Below are positions 29,571-41,500 of a stretch of 64,000 bases of DNA, one piece after another. Source of the DNA: Echinococcus granulosus (taxonomy: Eukaryota; Platyhelminthes; Cestoda; Cyclophyllidea; Taeniidae); contig NW_020170538.1 in assembly GCF_000524195.1 (NCBI RefSeq), positions 62,001 to 126,000 of the forward strand, read 5' to 3'. Made by a program: the position numbers and the translations under genes. Numbering within the stretch: position 1 is the stretch's first letter; every line of letters begins with the position of its first letter. A model generated the notes under the pieces. The model did not search any database, was not told the DNA's origin, and worked only from the letters and a program-made list of their open reading frames with translations.

Positions 29571-30793
29571 GGCATTGCTGACATGCATGGGAGCTGAGGC
29601 TACTGGCATGGCTCGGACACCTGACATCGAGCAGAATTGCAGACCTCGGAGACTTAACAGCCTTCGTGGTTAAGTACACACATTCAACCAAATATGAAAT
29701 CTCTTTTTTGCAATGCCTTCCTCTGCGCTTCTCCTTCCCAACATCCTGCGGGGGCTATCAAGACGCAGTCTGCATTTTAAAAGCTACTTACAACACGGCA
29801 AAGCCAGTCATGACAGGTTCCTGGACGCGATAGGCATTTATCCCCACCGTCAGCTATGCATCGTAGCAAGTTCCCTATATCCGGAGTCTATGATCTATTT
29901 AGAAGACGTATTAGTAAAATATGTGCATTCGTATCCAGTGCTCAAGACTGGACGATACTCCACAGCGAGAGCCTCCTGTACGCCGATTGCTGGTCATAAT
30001 AAACCTGGCCTGCCAAAAGTAATTTCACAGACCAAAATCTTCTCTTTGTCACCATTTTTGCTTTTAGTTTTGTCAAGCCATTTACCTGGGTTTCATTGAA
30101 ATGGTAGAGATGTGGGGCTGCCATCGATTGTTCACGTAACAAACATCTTTACATAGGTCCGGACGACAGCTCCGTAGATGGTGTTTTCCTTAAAGGTCAA
30201 GCTGGTTGTCGTTTCCGGCACTAAAAAATCCTTTTGCAAAACACGGAATCAGAGGAATTATCAATGGTAGACGTCCCGTTTAACCCCCCTGCCAGGAGTC
30301 TTCCCATATTCTTCCAGCCTCAGCAGATAGCCTTCTTTAACGGCAGTAAGGTTTATTATTGAGCTTGATTGCCACCGCTACCAATGCCCATCCCACAGTC
30401 GTAATAAGCTACATCACTATAACAGGAGACTTACCGCTGACTTATAGAGGGGCTATGCAGAGATTGAAGTACCCTGCCCTGACAAACACAACAAAGCAAA
30501 ATATTTAATTCATACGCCCAAAAAGCAAGATCAAGCGACTTCCATCTAAGGGACGTAGCGGCATTGATGAGCCCCGACGTGAGGTCAGCGAAATACAACA
30601 TCCTCTACTGTGAGTGGTAAGACTACAGGTTGCATTATTGATACTTCAGTTTAATTCTAGGAAACCCAGTTAAACCAGGACGAAGAACATTCTGGTAGAG
30701 GTAGAAGATTCGCCGGCGATGATACTTCCGAAATTTTTTTTAAAATGATGTGCGACTCCAAATATCAAGGGACTTTTCACGCAGTAATAATAG

Positions 30794-30799
30794 TTTATT
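30794..30799 (-). terminator. Probable polyadenylation signal of CFAP298
   Basis: This reads AATAAA on the minus strand, 56 nt downstream of the CFAP298 stop codon, which is well placed for 3' end formation. Confidence 0.6.
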
Positions 30800-30854
30800 T
30801 TCACAGGTAAAAATGAGAAAAAAAAACAATGAACAAGTCATACATAAAGCGTTA

Positions 30855-31831
30855 TTATCTTGGCCCCCACTTAATATCACCCAGACCATGGAACTGCCGT
30901 TTCAACTGCCCAGGCTCCGACCATGCGGAATTGAGGTAAGAATCGTCATCGTTCTCCTCCAATTTCTTCAGCTCCTCCTGCCTCCGATAATAAAATGCCA
31001 TCAGTGCTCGCTGGTCGGCTTCACTAATCACCGCTTCACGTGCGGGTGCACCAGCGCCGCGTTTTTGAATCTTTACAATGATCTTCGTCTTCTCATTTTT
31101 CCCAATATAGTCAGAGAGCAATTTTCCCGGTAACATCTCCTTTCCGGAAAACCAGAGTGCTGCATCCTCGACTGGAATCACCTCGGTTCCAGCCTAGAAG
31201 GCAAAGTGCGCTCACCGCATAATCAGCTTACGTGGGTACCAGACAAGTCTTCCTCATTTTTCAGTTCCATTTGAATCGGATCGTAGGGTGGAAGACCCAT
31301 GGGGTAAACTATGGTTACAGCACCACTGAGCATCATAAATGCCTCATTGACAAGTTCTCTTGTGAGTGCTTTACCTTGTTCAACGAATTCCTTTGATATA
31401 AGGGACTTTGCTGAAGCAATGGTTTTAGTGAGAATGTCTGCCATTTTCTCCGTAGGGGCTAAAAAATGCATCTGCCAATCTGACAAATACCTTTTCCGTT
31501 TCTTCGACCAAGTGTATCCTTATTTTCCACAAACCCACCGCTCGGAATGCATTTCTGACCCCATTCATCAACTAATCTCAGTTCTTCTACTTGATCATCA
31601 GTCAGCCCCTTAAAATGAGTCCAAGGAAGTCAATTCACTTACTTGCATATTTGGAGGAAGCGATACCCCATGCTCAGCTAACTCTGAAAGTTGATCTGCT
31701 ATGCGAAATACTTTTAATCGGTAATTATATATTTCACAGACATTTTCGATAAGTGCCTTGACATCTGTGGATGCAGGGACCTCTATGAGGAATTGTGCCT
31801 GATCGCCCTTCTTAACGACTACGCGAACCAT
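30855..31831 (-). CDS. CFAP298: Cilia and flagella-associated protein 298 (C21orf59/Kurly)
   Basis: This is a cytoplasmic factor needed to assemble axonemal dynein arms in motile cilia and flagella. Exons, from the start: 31643-31831, 31491-31608, 31232-31458, 30855-31193. They total 873 nt and encode 290 aa, the same length as the human protein. Conserved blocks include LAEHGVSLPPNMQ, GLTDDQVEELRLVDEWG, GRRNGKAPTEKM, VTIVYPMGLPPYDP, EEDLSGTHAG, SDYIGKNEKTKIIVKIQKRG, RRQEELKKLEENDDD and the C-terminus DIKWGPR. I chose the ATG at 31829-31831 because it gives MVRV, matching the MVLL start of the human protein; an in-frame ATG eight codons upstream is possible. All three introns are tiny (34, 32 and 38 nt). 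In a parasitic flatworm the likely sites of action are flame cells, sensory cilia, larval cilia or sperm; that is inference. Confidence 0.97.
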
Positions 31832-32497
31832 CAGTTTACAACGGTTAGCGGTCAAGGGTAAAATAGCTATAAGACAGCAAACTCAAATAAAGCGCTATCA
31901 ATTAACCATTTACGTGCAAGAACCTCAAGGTTATATTTTGGAAAACTTCTCGTTGCTACAGTTAATATTCCAATGTTTCAGCCAAAGTTTTTGCAAATTT
32001 TTTGTAGTAAACACCCACTAAAGTTGCTCTTAAAAGCTTGCTGTGCATCTTAGCGGTTAAAAATTTTGGTTTTAACATGAACTACCGAAACTGACTTTTA
32101 GAGGGATTATCTCATATTATTCAAGATGTGCTATGGTAACTACATTTACGAAGCCTTAGAGATATTCGCTAATTGCGTCACGCAGGATATAGAAGAATTT
32201 TGAAGATTCAGAGCGAAAAAAATGCGTACAAATTCATAAAATCCCTAAGTAATTCAAATAATTCCCATTAAACCCACTGAAATAAACTGTTCTTAGGTGA
32301 AAAATGTCACTCCAATTGCGCTTTGATGTAAATTTCATTGACGAACGCAGCATGTCGACCAAAGATTCTAATCCGCATTTACAATAGCCAGAATTCTGTG
32401 ATGCCATGTCCACATCTACTTAAACTTGTTTTTGCTTTCCCTATTTACTTATCCTAATAAACATAACGAAGCCGAATAAGCATGGGTGTTATAAGTA

Positions 32498-32680
32498 TAG
32501 CGTCCAGAGCCTTCCCTAAAAACGAAAGAAGACACGATACTCAGGCTGAACATATATATTCAACGCAGAGAAGGTACTTGGACTATTGGTATGGCCCAAA
32601 AGCCATACAAAGGTTAATTCAAAAGTGACTCCTCGCCAATAACAAGGGATAAATAACCATCGAATCACACTAGGAATATC
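32498..32680 (+). repeat. Dispersed repeat family R3, copy 2
   Basis: It has the same block order as copy 1: GCGTCC, GAAAGAAGACA, AACATATATATT, GCAGAGAAGGTAC, GGACTATTGGTATGGCCCAA, AATTCAAAAGTGACTCC and GGGATAAATAACCA. It is diverged by substitutions and small indels. Confidence 0.7.
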
Positions 32681-33179
32681 AGGATCAGAGAAAAAGTGAT
32701 TTTTGGGCGATGCCCTACAGGATCACAAAGGTTTGTAAATCGAACAATAAAAAGTAAAGCGTTTAGAAAAATTGAATCGCATTACGTAGCAGTCACTATC
32801 TGCATAAGAGTGAGGAGTATATTCTATATGTACATCGTCAGCCTTTTTTAAAAGGATAAAAGCCAAGGAGAAAGAGACAAGATGAAAACAATTCACAGAG
32901 GTGGCAGCACCGCCTGTTTTCAGAGTTTGTATTAAGGCACAGATTTAAAAAGGCAAATTTAGCACAATCGATTTACTTTCAACATTTGGCCTTAAGGCCA
33001 TGAATTCCACTAAATCCATCACGGTCTTCCTTACAATGTCTTCCTAGTGGCCGTAGGCATATGTACTATGGGGCTAGTATGTCTCCCACTTCATGGCCTT
33101 TATAATCAGAACACTGCGGCTGATTGGATTTCGACACGTTCATTGCTTAGAGTAAATAAGAGATATTGTCCACTCCTCA

Positions 33180-33365
33180 GTAGGTTGTTATTTCCTCGGT
33201 TTTGATGAGGAGTGACTTTTGAATTGGGCTTTGTTCCACGCTGGGCAGGCTGGCCTTTGGACCATGCCTATAGAACAAATACCTCCTCTGTGCCAAAAAT
33301 ATACATATTTGGTTCGAGTAATTTGTCTTCTTTCGTCTTCGGGGAAGTATCGGGATGCTGCATAA
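33180..33365 (-). repeat. Dispersed repeat family R3, copy 3 (inverted)
   Basis: Read on the minus strand it gives GAAGACGAAAGAAGACAAA, then GGCATGGTCCAAAGGCCAGC, CTGCCCAGCG and AATTCAAAAGTCACTCC in the order of copies 1 and 2. It lies about 0.5 kb from copy 2, in opposite orientation. Confidence 0.65.
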
Positions 33366-33997
33366 ACACATACTTATTACTTCGGGCTGCTAGGTAGAAC
33401 AAGGCTGTTCCGCTTTAACCTCTCTAACAGTTATTGAAGAAGATCGAACACTTTTCAGGGATCAGGCAATTGCATTGAAAATAATTGTGAACTAAAAAGC
33501 CAATGTGGCGTAATATTCATGTTGTTTTAATATACCTTACAGGGAGAAGGCAACCAGGAAATACGAATATGGTGACAGGATCGTCCTCTCCCTTGCTTAG
33601 TGAGTGCGGTTCTTTCCCTTCTTAAACGCTGTAATTTCCCTCTCGATTCTTTCCTCTTTAATAAATGTATCCAAATTGAATTAGTCGGGCTCTTCTAAGA
33701 ACGCTAGGAACAGGGATGTGGAGACCGGTGAGTTTGGTTTAACGAAATTATTGAATTCATCAGGTGGATTCTTTTAAAATTTCAGTTTTTAAGGGCTAGA
33801 AAAAGCCTTAGGTATAGCGGTAGTACCTTTTCGAGGTTTTGACAACTCTTTTCGATTTGATTATTTCCATTGAATGCTAGGTGAGATTCTTAGTTAATAT
33901 TCTTATAATCATAAATAAGATAAGTTAAAATTTTTAAGGAAAATTTTAATGGCCTATTTCTTTATTTCACACTTGTTTGAGTTAACCATGCTGACAA

Positions 33998-34200
33998 TGT
34001 GCGGTTAGTATGCACGTGCCCCGTGGCATATTAGTCACGGCGCACCTCTGCGGCGTGGCGTGGCTCCGGAGTCCTGGGATTGCTATCCCTTGTTCTCTTT
34101 TGAAACACCTATCTGGTAAAAGAATACTTTTTTAAACCAACCTTTCCATTTTAGGGGTGTGAAATAAACTCACTGACCCCGTTTTACTGGTGGCAGCGCC
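33998..34200 (+). mobile_element. Possible solo LTR or LTR 3' end
   Basis: The segment begins TGTGCGGTTAGTATGCACG, is CpG-rich, and carries AATAAA near its right end (GTGAAATAAACTCACTG). It is followed directly by ACTGGTGGCAGCGCCGAC, which looks like a primer-binding site because such sites begin TGG. No matching second LTR or reverse transcriptase frame was found, and TGGTGGCAGC-type motifs occur elsewhere in the window, so this is tentative. Confidence 0.25.
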
Positions 34201-36233
34201 GACGGACCTCCCCAATTCAAGATCGACATGGACTTTGAAAAGTGACTGAAAATGCCAGATTTATCCTTTCGTTTTGCTCGCAACATGAAGGGACACTACG
34301 GACGCTACGTGCCTTCCTCAGAACTTATCCATGGCTGCTGAAAAGTTCAGGTTGGAGGCATGCTGCCCTTAGTTCAACATGTCATCGCCACAGATTTCCT
34401 TTGGGTCTATAAAGTGTGACTAGGAGGTGAGTTTGCGTAGAGTTTACAACATTTGATGGATCGAGCAGATTGTTTACATGAGGTTATCTTTTATTGGCTT
34501 GTATTAAGAAATGAGAACAGGGGATGAGGGTTAAATGGGTTCAGATTACGTTTTCTCCTCAGGCCAGTGGTGCTCGTTACGAGGTTCGTACGTGCTGACT
34601 GCTTGCCATTTAAGAGGTGCATTTAGACATTTGTGTATTTTGGTTCTTTATCTATTTTTCAAAGCCTGTTTCTGAAAAAGCTTGACTTCGTTCATGTATT
34701 TCGTTTTAGCCCACCTTCGTAACTTCGTTAATTCTGGTGATTCCACATACTCTTCCTGGATGCAACGCGGCGGGTTCTTCCTGTGAGTTATGTTTTTTAT
34801 GATGACAAGATGACGAGTTTGAATCGTAAGACATGTTATTTCTCGAGGCATTTGTCTGACTTGTTCTAACTCCCTTTTTTGTATACAGCGTGCCTCTGCT
34901 CCACTGGGGAATTAGCCATCAAAGGTAAGCCTTGATGAGAACTTAGGGCAGACTCTGACCTTTGATGTTTCCTATGTCTGATTTGTCCCACGACCCAGTC
35001 TAACAGGGTTTTTCGCTTTATTTTTTAGGTCTAAGAGTTGGACGTTTTTGGTGCCAAAGCTCAACTTTTGCTATTATTTTAGTAAACGCTGTTCTGTACG
35101 TTCTCAGCTATTTTTCTGGGTTGGTCTGTTGGTTTTTTCCTATTTGTGGGTTGGTGTGTTGGATGAAGTTAGGGCTCGTTCTCGATCAGGTTGCCTAGCT
35201 CGGTTTGTTGGTGCCGCGCTCTAACGTCACGGGTCCGTGGTCTGTTCTTTCAGCCTACCTAGGTGTTGGTTGGGCGAGTGCTGATTCTCCTGCGGTGTTA
35301 GGATAACCTCGAAATTGTCTGATATCGGGCAGGATGGTCCGGCGTGTTGTGGTGTGTCACCGGTGCCTTGGGGCCCTATTATCGTCAACTAGGTGGAGGA
35401 GTGGCTCTACCGTTGGATGCTCGCGTTCTTCCGTGGTTCTTATTACTCGTAACCTGTATCCGGGTGAGGGTTTCCGGGACGAGGGATGCGGCCTTTTGGG
35501 TGCGCTCTGACAATTAGGGGACGTGGGGGCGCCATCTCTCCAATTTGTTCAGCTACTAAAGATGACCGACAAACTGGAACCTCGCCTGAGGCGATTGTCA
35601 ACGATCAATGGCTGGCCCGAAGCTGAAAGAAGTCAGATACCTTATTGACTTTAAGGCTGGTAACACTTCCTTTGTTAAGATCTGTTGGAAGGGGGGGGAG
35701 GGATCGATCGTCTTAGTCCTTTTGTTGCAGCATTCCAACGCCGACAAGACCAGCAACTGGATGATGTGACCGAGGACATGCCGCATCAATTTGACTGTTC
35801 CGGGCCTAGCCAGTCCTTCTAAGGCCCAGTGTTAGTGCAACCAGGCATCGGGGACAAATCCATGGCACCAGACCCAACGTGATCCGAACAAAACAACGCG
35901 TTTTCAATTATAAGGAATCTACTTTGCCAGAAACGGTTATAAAACCACTTCCATTCCGCTATCTCATCGAAGCGAATTTGTTTATGTAGTCAGTCAGAGG
36001 TGTGGAGAGGATAGTGCGATGAGACTATTTGCCTGAGTTCAATCCGATTGCCTCAGCGTCGTGAAAACAGACTCATGGACAAGCTTGTAAGAGGTTGACA
36101 TGATAACTGTCCGTCTCATGGGGCTGACGTGTGTTTTCCGACGTCGTCTGGGCACACTGTCCTCAAAAATGGCAAGAAACCACGGCCGTTATGCTGCTAT
36201 GCCATAGAAGACTTGGCCGGACGCCAACGCAAG

Positions 36234-36242
36234 GGCTATAAA
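36234..36242 (+). promoter_or_regulatory. TATA-like element
   Basis: The sequence GGCTATAAAAGTG matches the consensus TATA box well and is followed by GC-richer sequence. No recognised gene begins to its right on the + strand, so it may belong to a mobile element or be fortuitous. Confidence 0.25.
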
Positions 36243-36439
36243 AGTGAACGCCCACCCATTGCAATTGAAATCAATACCACAGCGACTGAAGAATCCGTGC
36301 AGGCAAGTGGACAAGATAAAGTCACTGTTCTGTCACAGCAGCGTCCAAGTCGCGTTGTGTGATGCCACAACCTGTGAACGGAGAAAGTAAAGGCGTGCAG
36401 TAGCTGGAGCACTCGACGACGTCTGGAACACCGATGAAT

Positions 36440-36730
36440 GAATCAGTCGGATATGAATGACTGAATGGATGGATGGGTGGACTGATGGATGGATACAGGA
36501 TGGGTGGATGCAGGATGGATAGAGAGATGGATGGATGGATACAGAATGGGTGGATGCAGGATGGATGGATGGATACAGGAGGCATGGATGGATGGATACA
36601 GGATGGATGGATNNNNNNNNNNNNNNNNNNNNNNNNNNNNNNNNNNNNNNNNNNNNNNNNNNNNNNNNNNNNNNNNNNNNNNNNNNNNNNNNNNNNNNNN
36701 NNNNNNNNNNNNTATGAATGATTGTGTGGA
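36440..36730 (+). repeat. GGAT minisatellite with an assembly gap
   Basis: Units of about 12-36 nt built from GGATGGATGGATACAGGAT and GTGGATGCAGGAT are repeated imperfectly. A 100-N gap begins inside the array at 36613, so the true length is unknown. Long open frames on both strands (His-Pro-Ser-Ile repeats on one, Met-Asp-Gly on the other) are by-products. Confidence 0.95.
36613..36712. other. Assembly gap (100 N) in a tandem repeat
   Basis: There are exactly 100 N, inside the GGAT array. The assembly most likely broke because of the repeat. Confidence 0.99.
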
Positions 36731-37830
36731 CGGACGGACAAACGAAATATGCCAAGTGTCTAGAAGTGGTTTTGCCAAGCCTAGCTTTGTCTCAATTCAG
36801 GTTTTTTTTTTTCACTTTTTAGCAGTTATTATCTAGGTTTCCTTAATTGGTCACCGCCATCTTCTGAATGTCTTCATATTGAATCATTACATTTCATCAC
36901 CTTAGCCTGTCATACTAGGTGTCCCCAATGCACGATGCGATCCAACTTTTGGCATTTTTGCCTTCTAAATGCATTCAAAGGAGACTTGGAACATCCAGTG
37001 CTGCCCGTTTATCGTGCTTCGATCGAATCGTCCCACACATTCAGTTTACTTAGGCGATTTATGTCCTTGGGCCATCCACCTAGACTCCAGGACAGATCGT
37101 CATGAAGGTTAAGACTAAAATCACCTAGCGAAGTCGGAACTTGTCTTTCAACCTGTCCAACAACCCATTGTGAGTTTGTTAGTTTAATTATATCCGCATC
37201 TTGTCAACTAATCCGTCTGTAGATTTTCTGAGCTCTCTGTTACGAAGAAGTGTTTCCATTATGGAACCTATTTTCTAGTTGATAGCCGACGCCTTGAAGC
37301 CTTACAATAGGAACATATGAGTCGGCAATGAACCGAAGCGACGAGAGAATGTCCGATACCAAGAAGCTTGGGACAAACCAGCCAGAGAGGCGTGGGGCAT
37401 TGGAGTAGACGAACGAATGAGCATAGAAAGTGGCTCTACGAAGGTCCTTCGCAGCACGTACCCTACCGAATGGTTTTGGGTTATGGAAAGGGGATCCACG
37501 ATAACGCCTGACATTCATCACTGGGAGGGTGGTCAGCCTTGGCGTAGAACTCAGCGCTTCCCACTCCGACGGAAAATAGTTGTATGATAATTCCATCTCT
37601 AAGGCCACTGCAATGCACCTGATCACCTCCTAGTTGCCAAAATAGATGCATCAAGGACAACCCTCGATGGTTGGACGGAATCTCCTAATCGTCTGAAAAT
37701 TCAATCTCCACAACAGCAGGATGGGGCGTTACTCATGTCAGACTATAGTCTACTCATGTCATGCATTTCTTGCTCGTTACAGTCCCTCCATACGCCTCCA
37801 CACCTGGGAAACAGTTCCGGTGTAGAAAGC

Positions 37831-38225
37831 TGAATCAGGACGGCTGAACCTCCCCTCGGACACCCAGCAGGTAAATGCACCGTTCCTGCATGGTGATTCA
37901 TCTCCCAGCCATGCATGCATCCATCAGGCAGACCTCCTACGAACTGAATATTCGTTCACAGGAATGCCAGCCGTGATGGTGTGGCAGAACCCTTTACATC
38001 ACATTCGACCTGAGATTCCCACTGACCTTTAGACGTGCTGTCCGGACGTTAACCTGAACAACTGAGCGACCTATCCAACCTCCTTCTTGAAAGGCTGTAA
38101 TGTTGATTAACTATGTCTAGACTGCTGGACTAGTCTCCACTCCACTCCACTGAGCCAAACTGGCGTGGTTGACACACGGCGAAGGCGTCAACCATTATAA
38201 ATGGCAATGGGACAGACTTGGCACC
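37831..38225 (+). repeat. Dispersed repeat family R1, copy 1
   Basis: This aligns in order with 45431-45805. Shared blocks include TCGGACACCCAGC/CCGGACACCCGGC, GGTGATTCA, CCTCCTACGAACTG, GACGTGCTGT, and TTGAAAGGCTGTAATGTTG followed by TTAACTATGTCTAGAC. Both copies end with a TATAAA- or GATAAA-like site and GGCAATGGGA. The length is about 390 bp with moderate divergence. This copy lies just past the ankyrin 3' end. Confidence 0.75.
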
Positions 38226-38591
38226 CACCGCCACGTGTCATGCTGTCATGGGGGCAGAACCTACCCGCCCCGCCCACCCCTTAAAGCTGCAAGGTGTCAA
38301 GTTCGGACCTCGCTTGAACGACCACCACCGCACCGAACAGGAAGAGGCCTCATCAGTAAGCAGTAATTCTGACGTCGACTCAAAAGAAAGCAGTGGTTGT
38401 TAAACAACGCTTGGACATAGGTGGTGGATAGGCTGATTAGGTAGGTAGATAAGAGAGAAGTGGGAAAAGTGAAAAATCATTGTCCGAGAGCAAAAAATGG
38501 CGCGATTTTCAGCAACAGCAGAGACAACAGCAAAGAGGGAGAGAGAGTAATGCAAAGGAGGGAGAACCAGTGTCGAATGCACAACACAAGT

Positions 38592-41500
38592 CTACTGACT
38601 ACCCTCAGGGGGATGTGAGTTCTCACTCATGGGTAGGTCTGACAAAGGAGGACTAGCTAACTCCTCACCCTCACCATCCTCCCGGCTTGTCATATCGAGT
38701 GCGGGGGTTGTTGGCATATCCGCTGAGGTCGTTTGGGCCTCCGCTTGCTCGCTTGACAGTGGAACTTCAGAATCGGTCACGGCAAAGGATTGTGATTGCT
38801 CCTGTGGAAGTGAAACGAGAAAAAGAGCGGTGAGTCGGTTGTTTAAACAAATGGATCCAGAATGGATAAATAGGTGGACAGGTGGAGGAGATTGATGGTG
38901 ATGGTTGCGCGAGCACATGGAAGGATGGAAGAGCAAATTGGATGTGGATTGATAACTGATTAGCGCCTTTCAAACTCACCGTCGTCGAGAGCTCCGAAAT
39001 CTCCGGCTCCGCTCTTGGCAACAGCGTCACCTCTGCCCTCTCCACCGGTTCTACATTCTCCGGTGACGAGGGTTCTAATGTGCTTGTAATCTGCGCCTCA
39101 CTCGCGCCCTCCTCCCCCAATGGCAATGAAAATTCCATTGCATGAAGCCCCCGTTCACCCACCAAATCACCCATTGACTCCAGCTGACCCGACGCCAGGT
39201 GCTCCGTGGAAAAGTCACTGCTTAACGAGGTGACCCTCATCTCCTGATGCGTCGATGGTGTTTCAGGGCCCCAACCTTGACCGGCTGAATTGATTTGCTC
39301 ATTCGCCTGATCGGGAAAGAAAGAGGATTGAAAACAACAGTTGACTAGTTCTCGATATGACTTCAAGGGGTAGGTTAATCAAAACTGAAGTAATTATTTT
39401 TGTTAGAGAAAAAAGTGGATAAATGGATGAATGGACACAGGATGGATGGACGCATGGATAAAAGATGGATGGATACAGGATAGATGGAGATAGAATGGAA
39501 GGATGGATACAGGATAGATGGATATAGAATGGATGGATGCAGGATAGATGGATATAGGATGGATTGGTACTGAATAGATTGATGGATACCAAATGGTTGG
39601 ATGGATATGTAATGGAAAGATACGGAATTGATGGATGGACGCCTGATAGCTGGCTGGACGAAGGGCTGGATACGGGATGGGCAGGCGGATCGATGGGTGG
39701 TTGGGTGGATACGGGATGAACGGATGGATGGATATGAGCAGACCAATGGTTTTAGAGTGAATGGATCCAGAAATGAATAAGTGGATCCAGAGTAGCTGAA
39801 TGAAGGGTTAGTAGAGCACCTCTACTCCGTGGTGAATACCGCAATCAAAAAGATTCAATGTATACGCACTAATCGAATTCAGCTTACAATCGCAACCTTA
39901 TTCGCCTATTTTTTGAAAGAGAACAAAAAACAGTGAAAACGGGCAGAGGGTACAGCTTCAACCATCAAATTGACGTGCGGTCAAGAATAAATGGAATTTA
40001 GAGATAAACCACCACTCAAAATTCCATCAGGAGAAAGGACACACCTTTTCGCGTTCATCCAACTCCAGCACCGGTCGGATATCACGCATACAGTTCTTCA
40101 CTATATCCTCGCGGCCGATTTGTCGTAGCACGACGTCCAATTCGTTGCCTAGACAGGGGAACAGATAGTTACAGGCGGTTCAGTGACATGTGACACCTGC
40201 TTGTAGATACACCCGAGGTTGCGGGCTAACATTCTCCCCAGCGTTAAAGAAGGTGATAACAGACTTTGAAGAAGGAGGGTAAACTTACCAGTAGCAGCAT
40301 CACCAGCTTCAATAGTCCAAGCAAGGAGGATGGCGAGAGCACGGTCACGATCACATCGCAGCCCCTCGTACGTGAGTCCGGCCGCGCTCAGAGTGTCGGC
40401 GGAGGCGCAACGCCGCGAGATCCAATCAATCAACTGATCCGCCGAGGGTGGTAACTCGGAGGAGTCGCGAGCGAAGAGTGCCTTCACGAGGCGAGGCCAG
40501 TCAGAGCCGATTTGAGTGGCGATTTCCACGAGGTCGAGATGAGTGCGAGCTATGGAATCCACAGTCATGGCTAAAGGAAGAGGAGAAGGGAGATTCGATG
40601 GAAAGTGATGTTGCAAAGGTACGATTCTTACAAATCAACTCACAAGTTGCCCATTCAGGTGGTGGAACCACCAAACACCGTCCATGCGAGTCCGTATCTG
40701 GCAGATTCTGGATGGGATGTTCAAAGTGCTGCGGCTGAGAACAGGACAACGACACCACTGACGTAGCCGCTGTTGTCGAGGCAATTGTGTGCGCACCGTC
40801 AGCACCACTAATCAACACGGATCCGGATCTAGTACCGCCAATTTCCGAGGGCAGAACTACCTCTAGTCCACAAATTGACCTAACTGGCAGTGCTTCTTTG
40901 ATAGTCGTTCCTCCCAATTCCTGTTCCGTAAAAATACAATAAGATTCAAAAACCTTGTGGACGGATAAGTAATTAAGTCGACAGTTCGTAGAAGTAGCAA
41001 ATACCTGGAGCATGGGTTTTATTTCATTCACACTGCCTGGACGTGGATCGCGAACAAAAGCGAGTTTTCCAGATGGTTCCAGCTGTGGATCCTTGATACG
41101 CACAGGGAAAGCCAGACGGTTCTCTCTAAAGGCGTTGAAATGAAGTCTCAGCTGATCATCGGCTTTGACAACAGGAGCGAGGTTGCCAGACGACTCTAGC
41201 CAAGTGGGGCGATTGTCAACCACCTCGATTTCGTTGCTGGCCGCAACCAAGTCAAAGCCCTCTTGACATTCAAGGGTCTAAAAAGGCATTAGAAGGCACC
41301 TCGGAGGTTCTGTGAATGGAAGGGAGACGAGGATGTGACAAGAGGATAACTGACCTTGTCAACTTTGTCATCAGTGATGCAGAAGCAACGCATTAAGGCT
41401 TCATCCACTTCTGGACGTTTCGCGAAGACGATAAATTTGCCCATGTAGGGAACAGCTGTCGCCTCCTTGTAGAGACGCATTGCAACTTCCACCGCTGCAT

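Larger units (their letters stand above)
28904..30854. other. Intergenic region between CFAP298 stop and TRAPPC8 start (1951 nt)
   Basis: It contains one copy of a dispersed repeat (29365-29570) and an AT-rich block around 29050-29240. A minus-strand AATAAA (TTTATT at 30794-30799), 56 nt past the CFAP298 stop, is a good polyadenylation signal for that gene. The 128-codon + strand frame at 29713-30099 has no recognisable domain. Confidence 0.6.
31832..38591. other. Intergenic region between the ankyrin gene and CFAP298 (6.8 kb)
   Basis: This is the longest gene-free stretch. It holds two copies of repeat family R3, a possible LTR fragment near 34 kb, a TATA-like site near 36.2 kb, a GGAT minisatellite with an assembly gap, and one copy of repeat family R1. 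I found no recognisable protein. The 67-codon minus-strand frame at 34648-34851 (Arg/Lys-rich) is unremarkable. Confidence 0.55.

Noticed and set aside
29713..30099. 128-codon + strand frame between TRAPPC8 and CFAP298
   Set aside because: No recognisable domain, no splice or promoter context, and it lies in repeat-bearing intergenic DNA. A frame of this length is expected by chance in 64 kb.
30563..30596. Hammerhead-ribozyme-like pattern (TGATGAG ... GCGAAA)
   Set aside because: The essential C before TGATGA is a T, and the segment between does not form a clean stem II. I cannot build stems I and III.
36322..36836. Several 60-140 codon frames through the GGAT array and the N gap
   Set aside because: They arise from a tandem repeat with no stops and from the N run translated as X. 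They are not genes.
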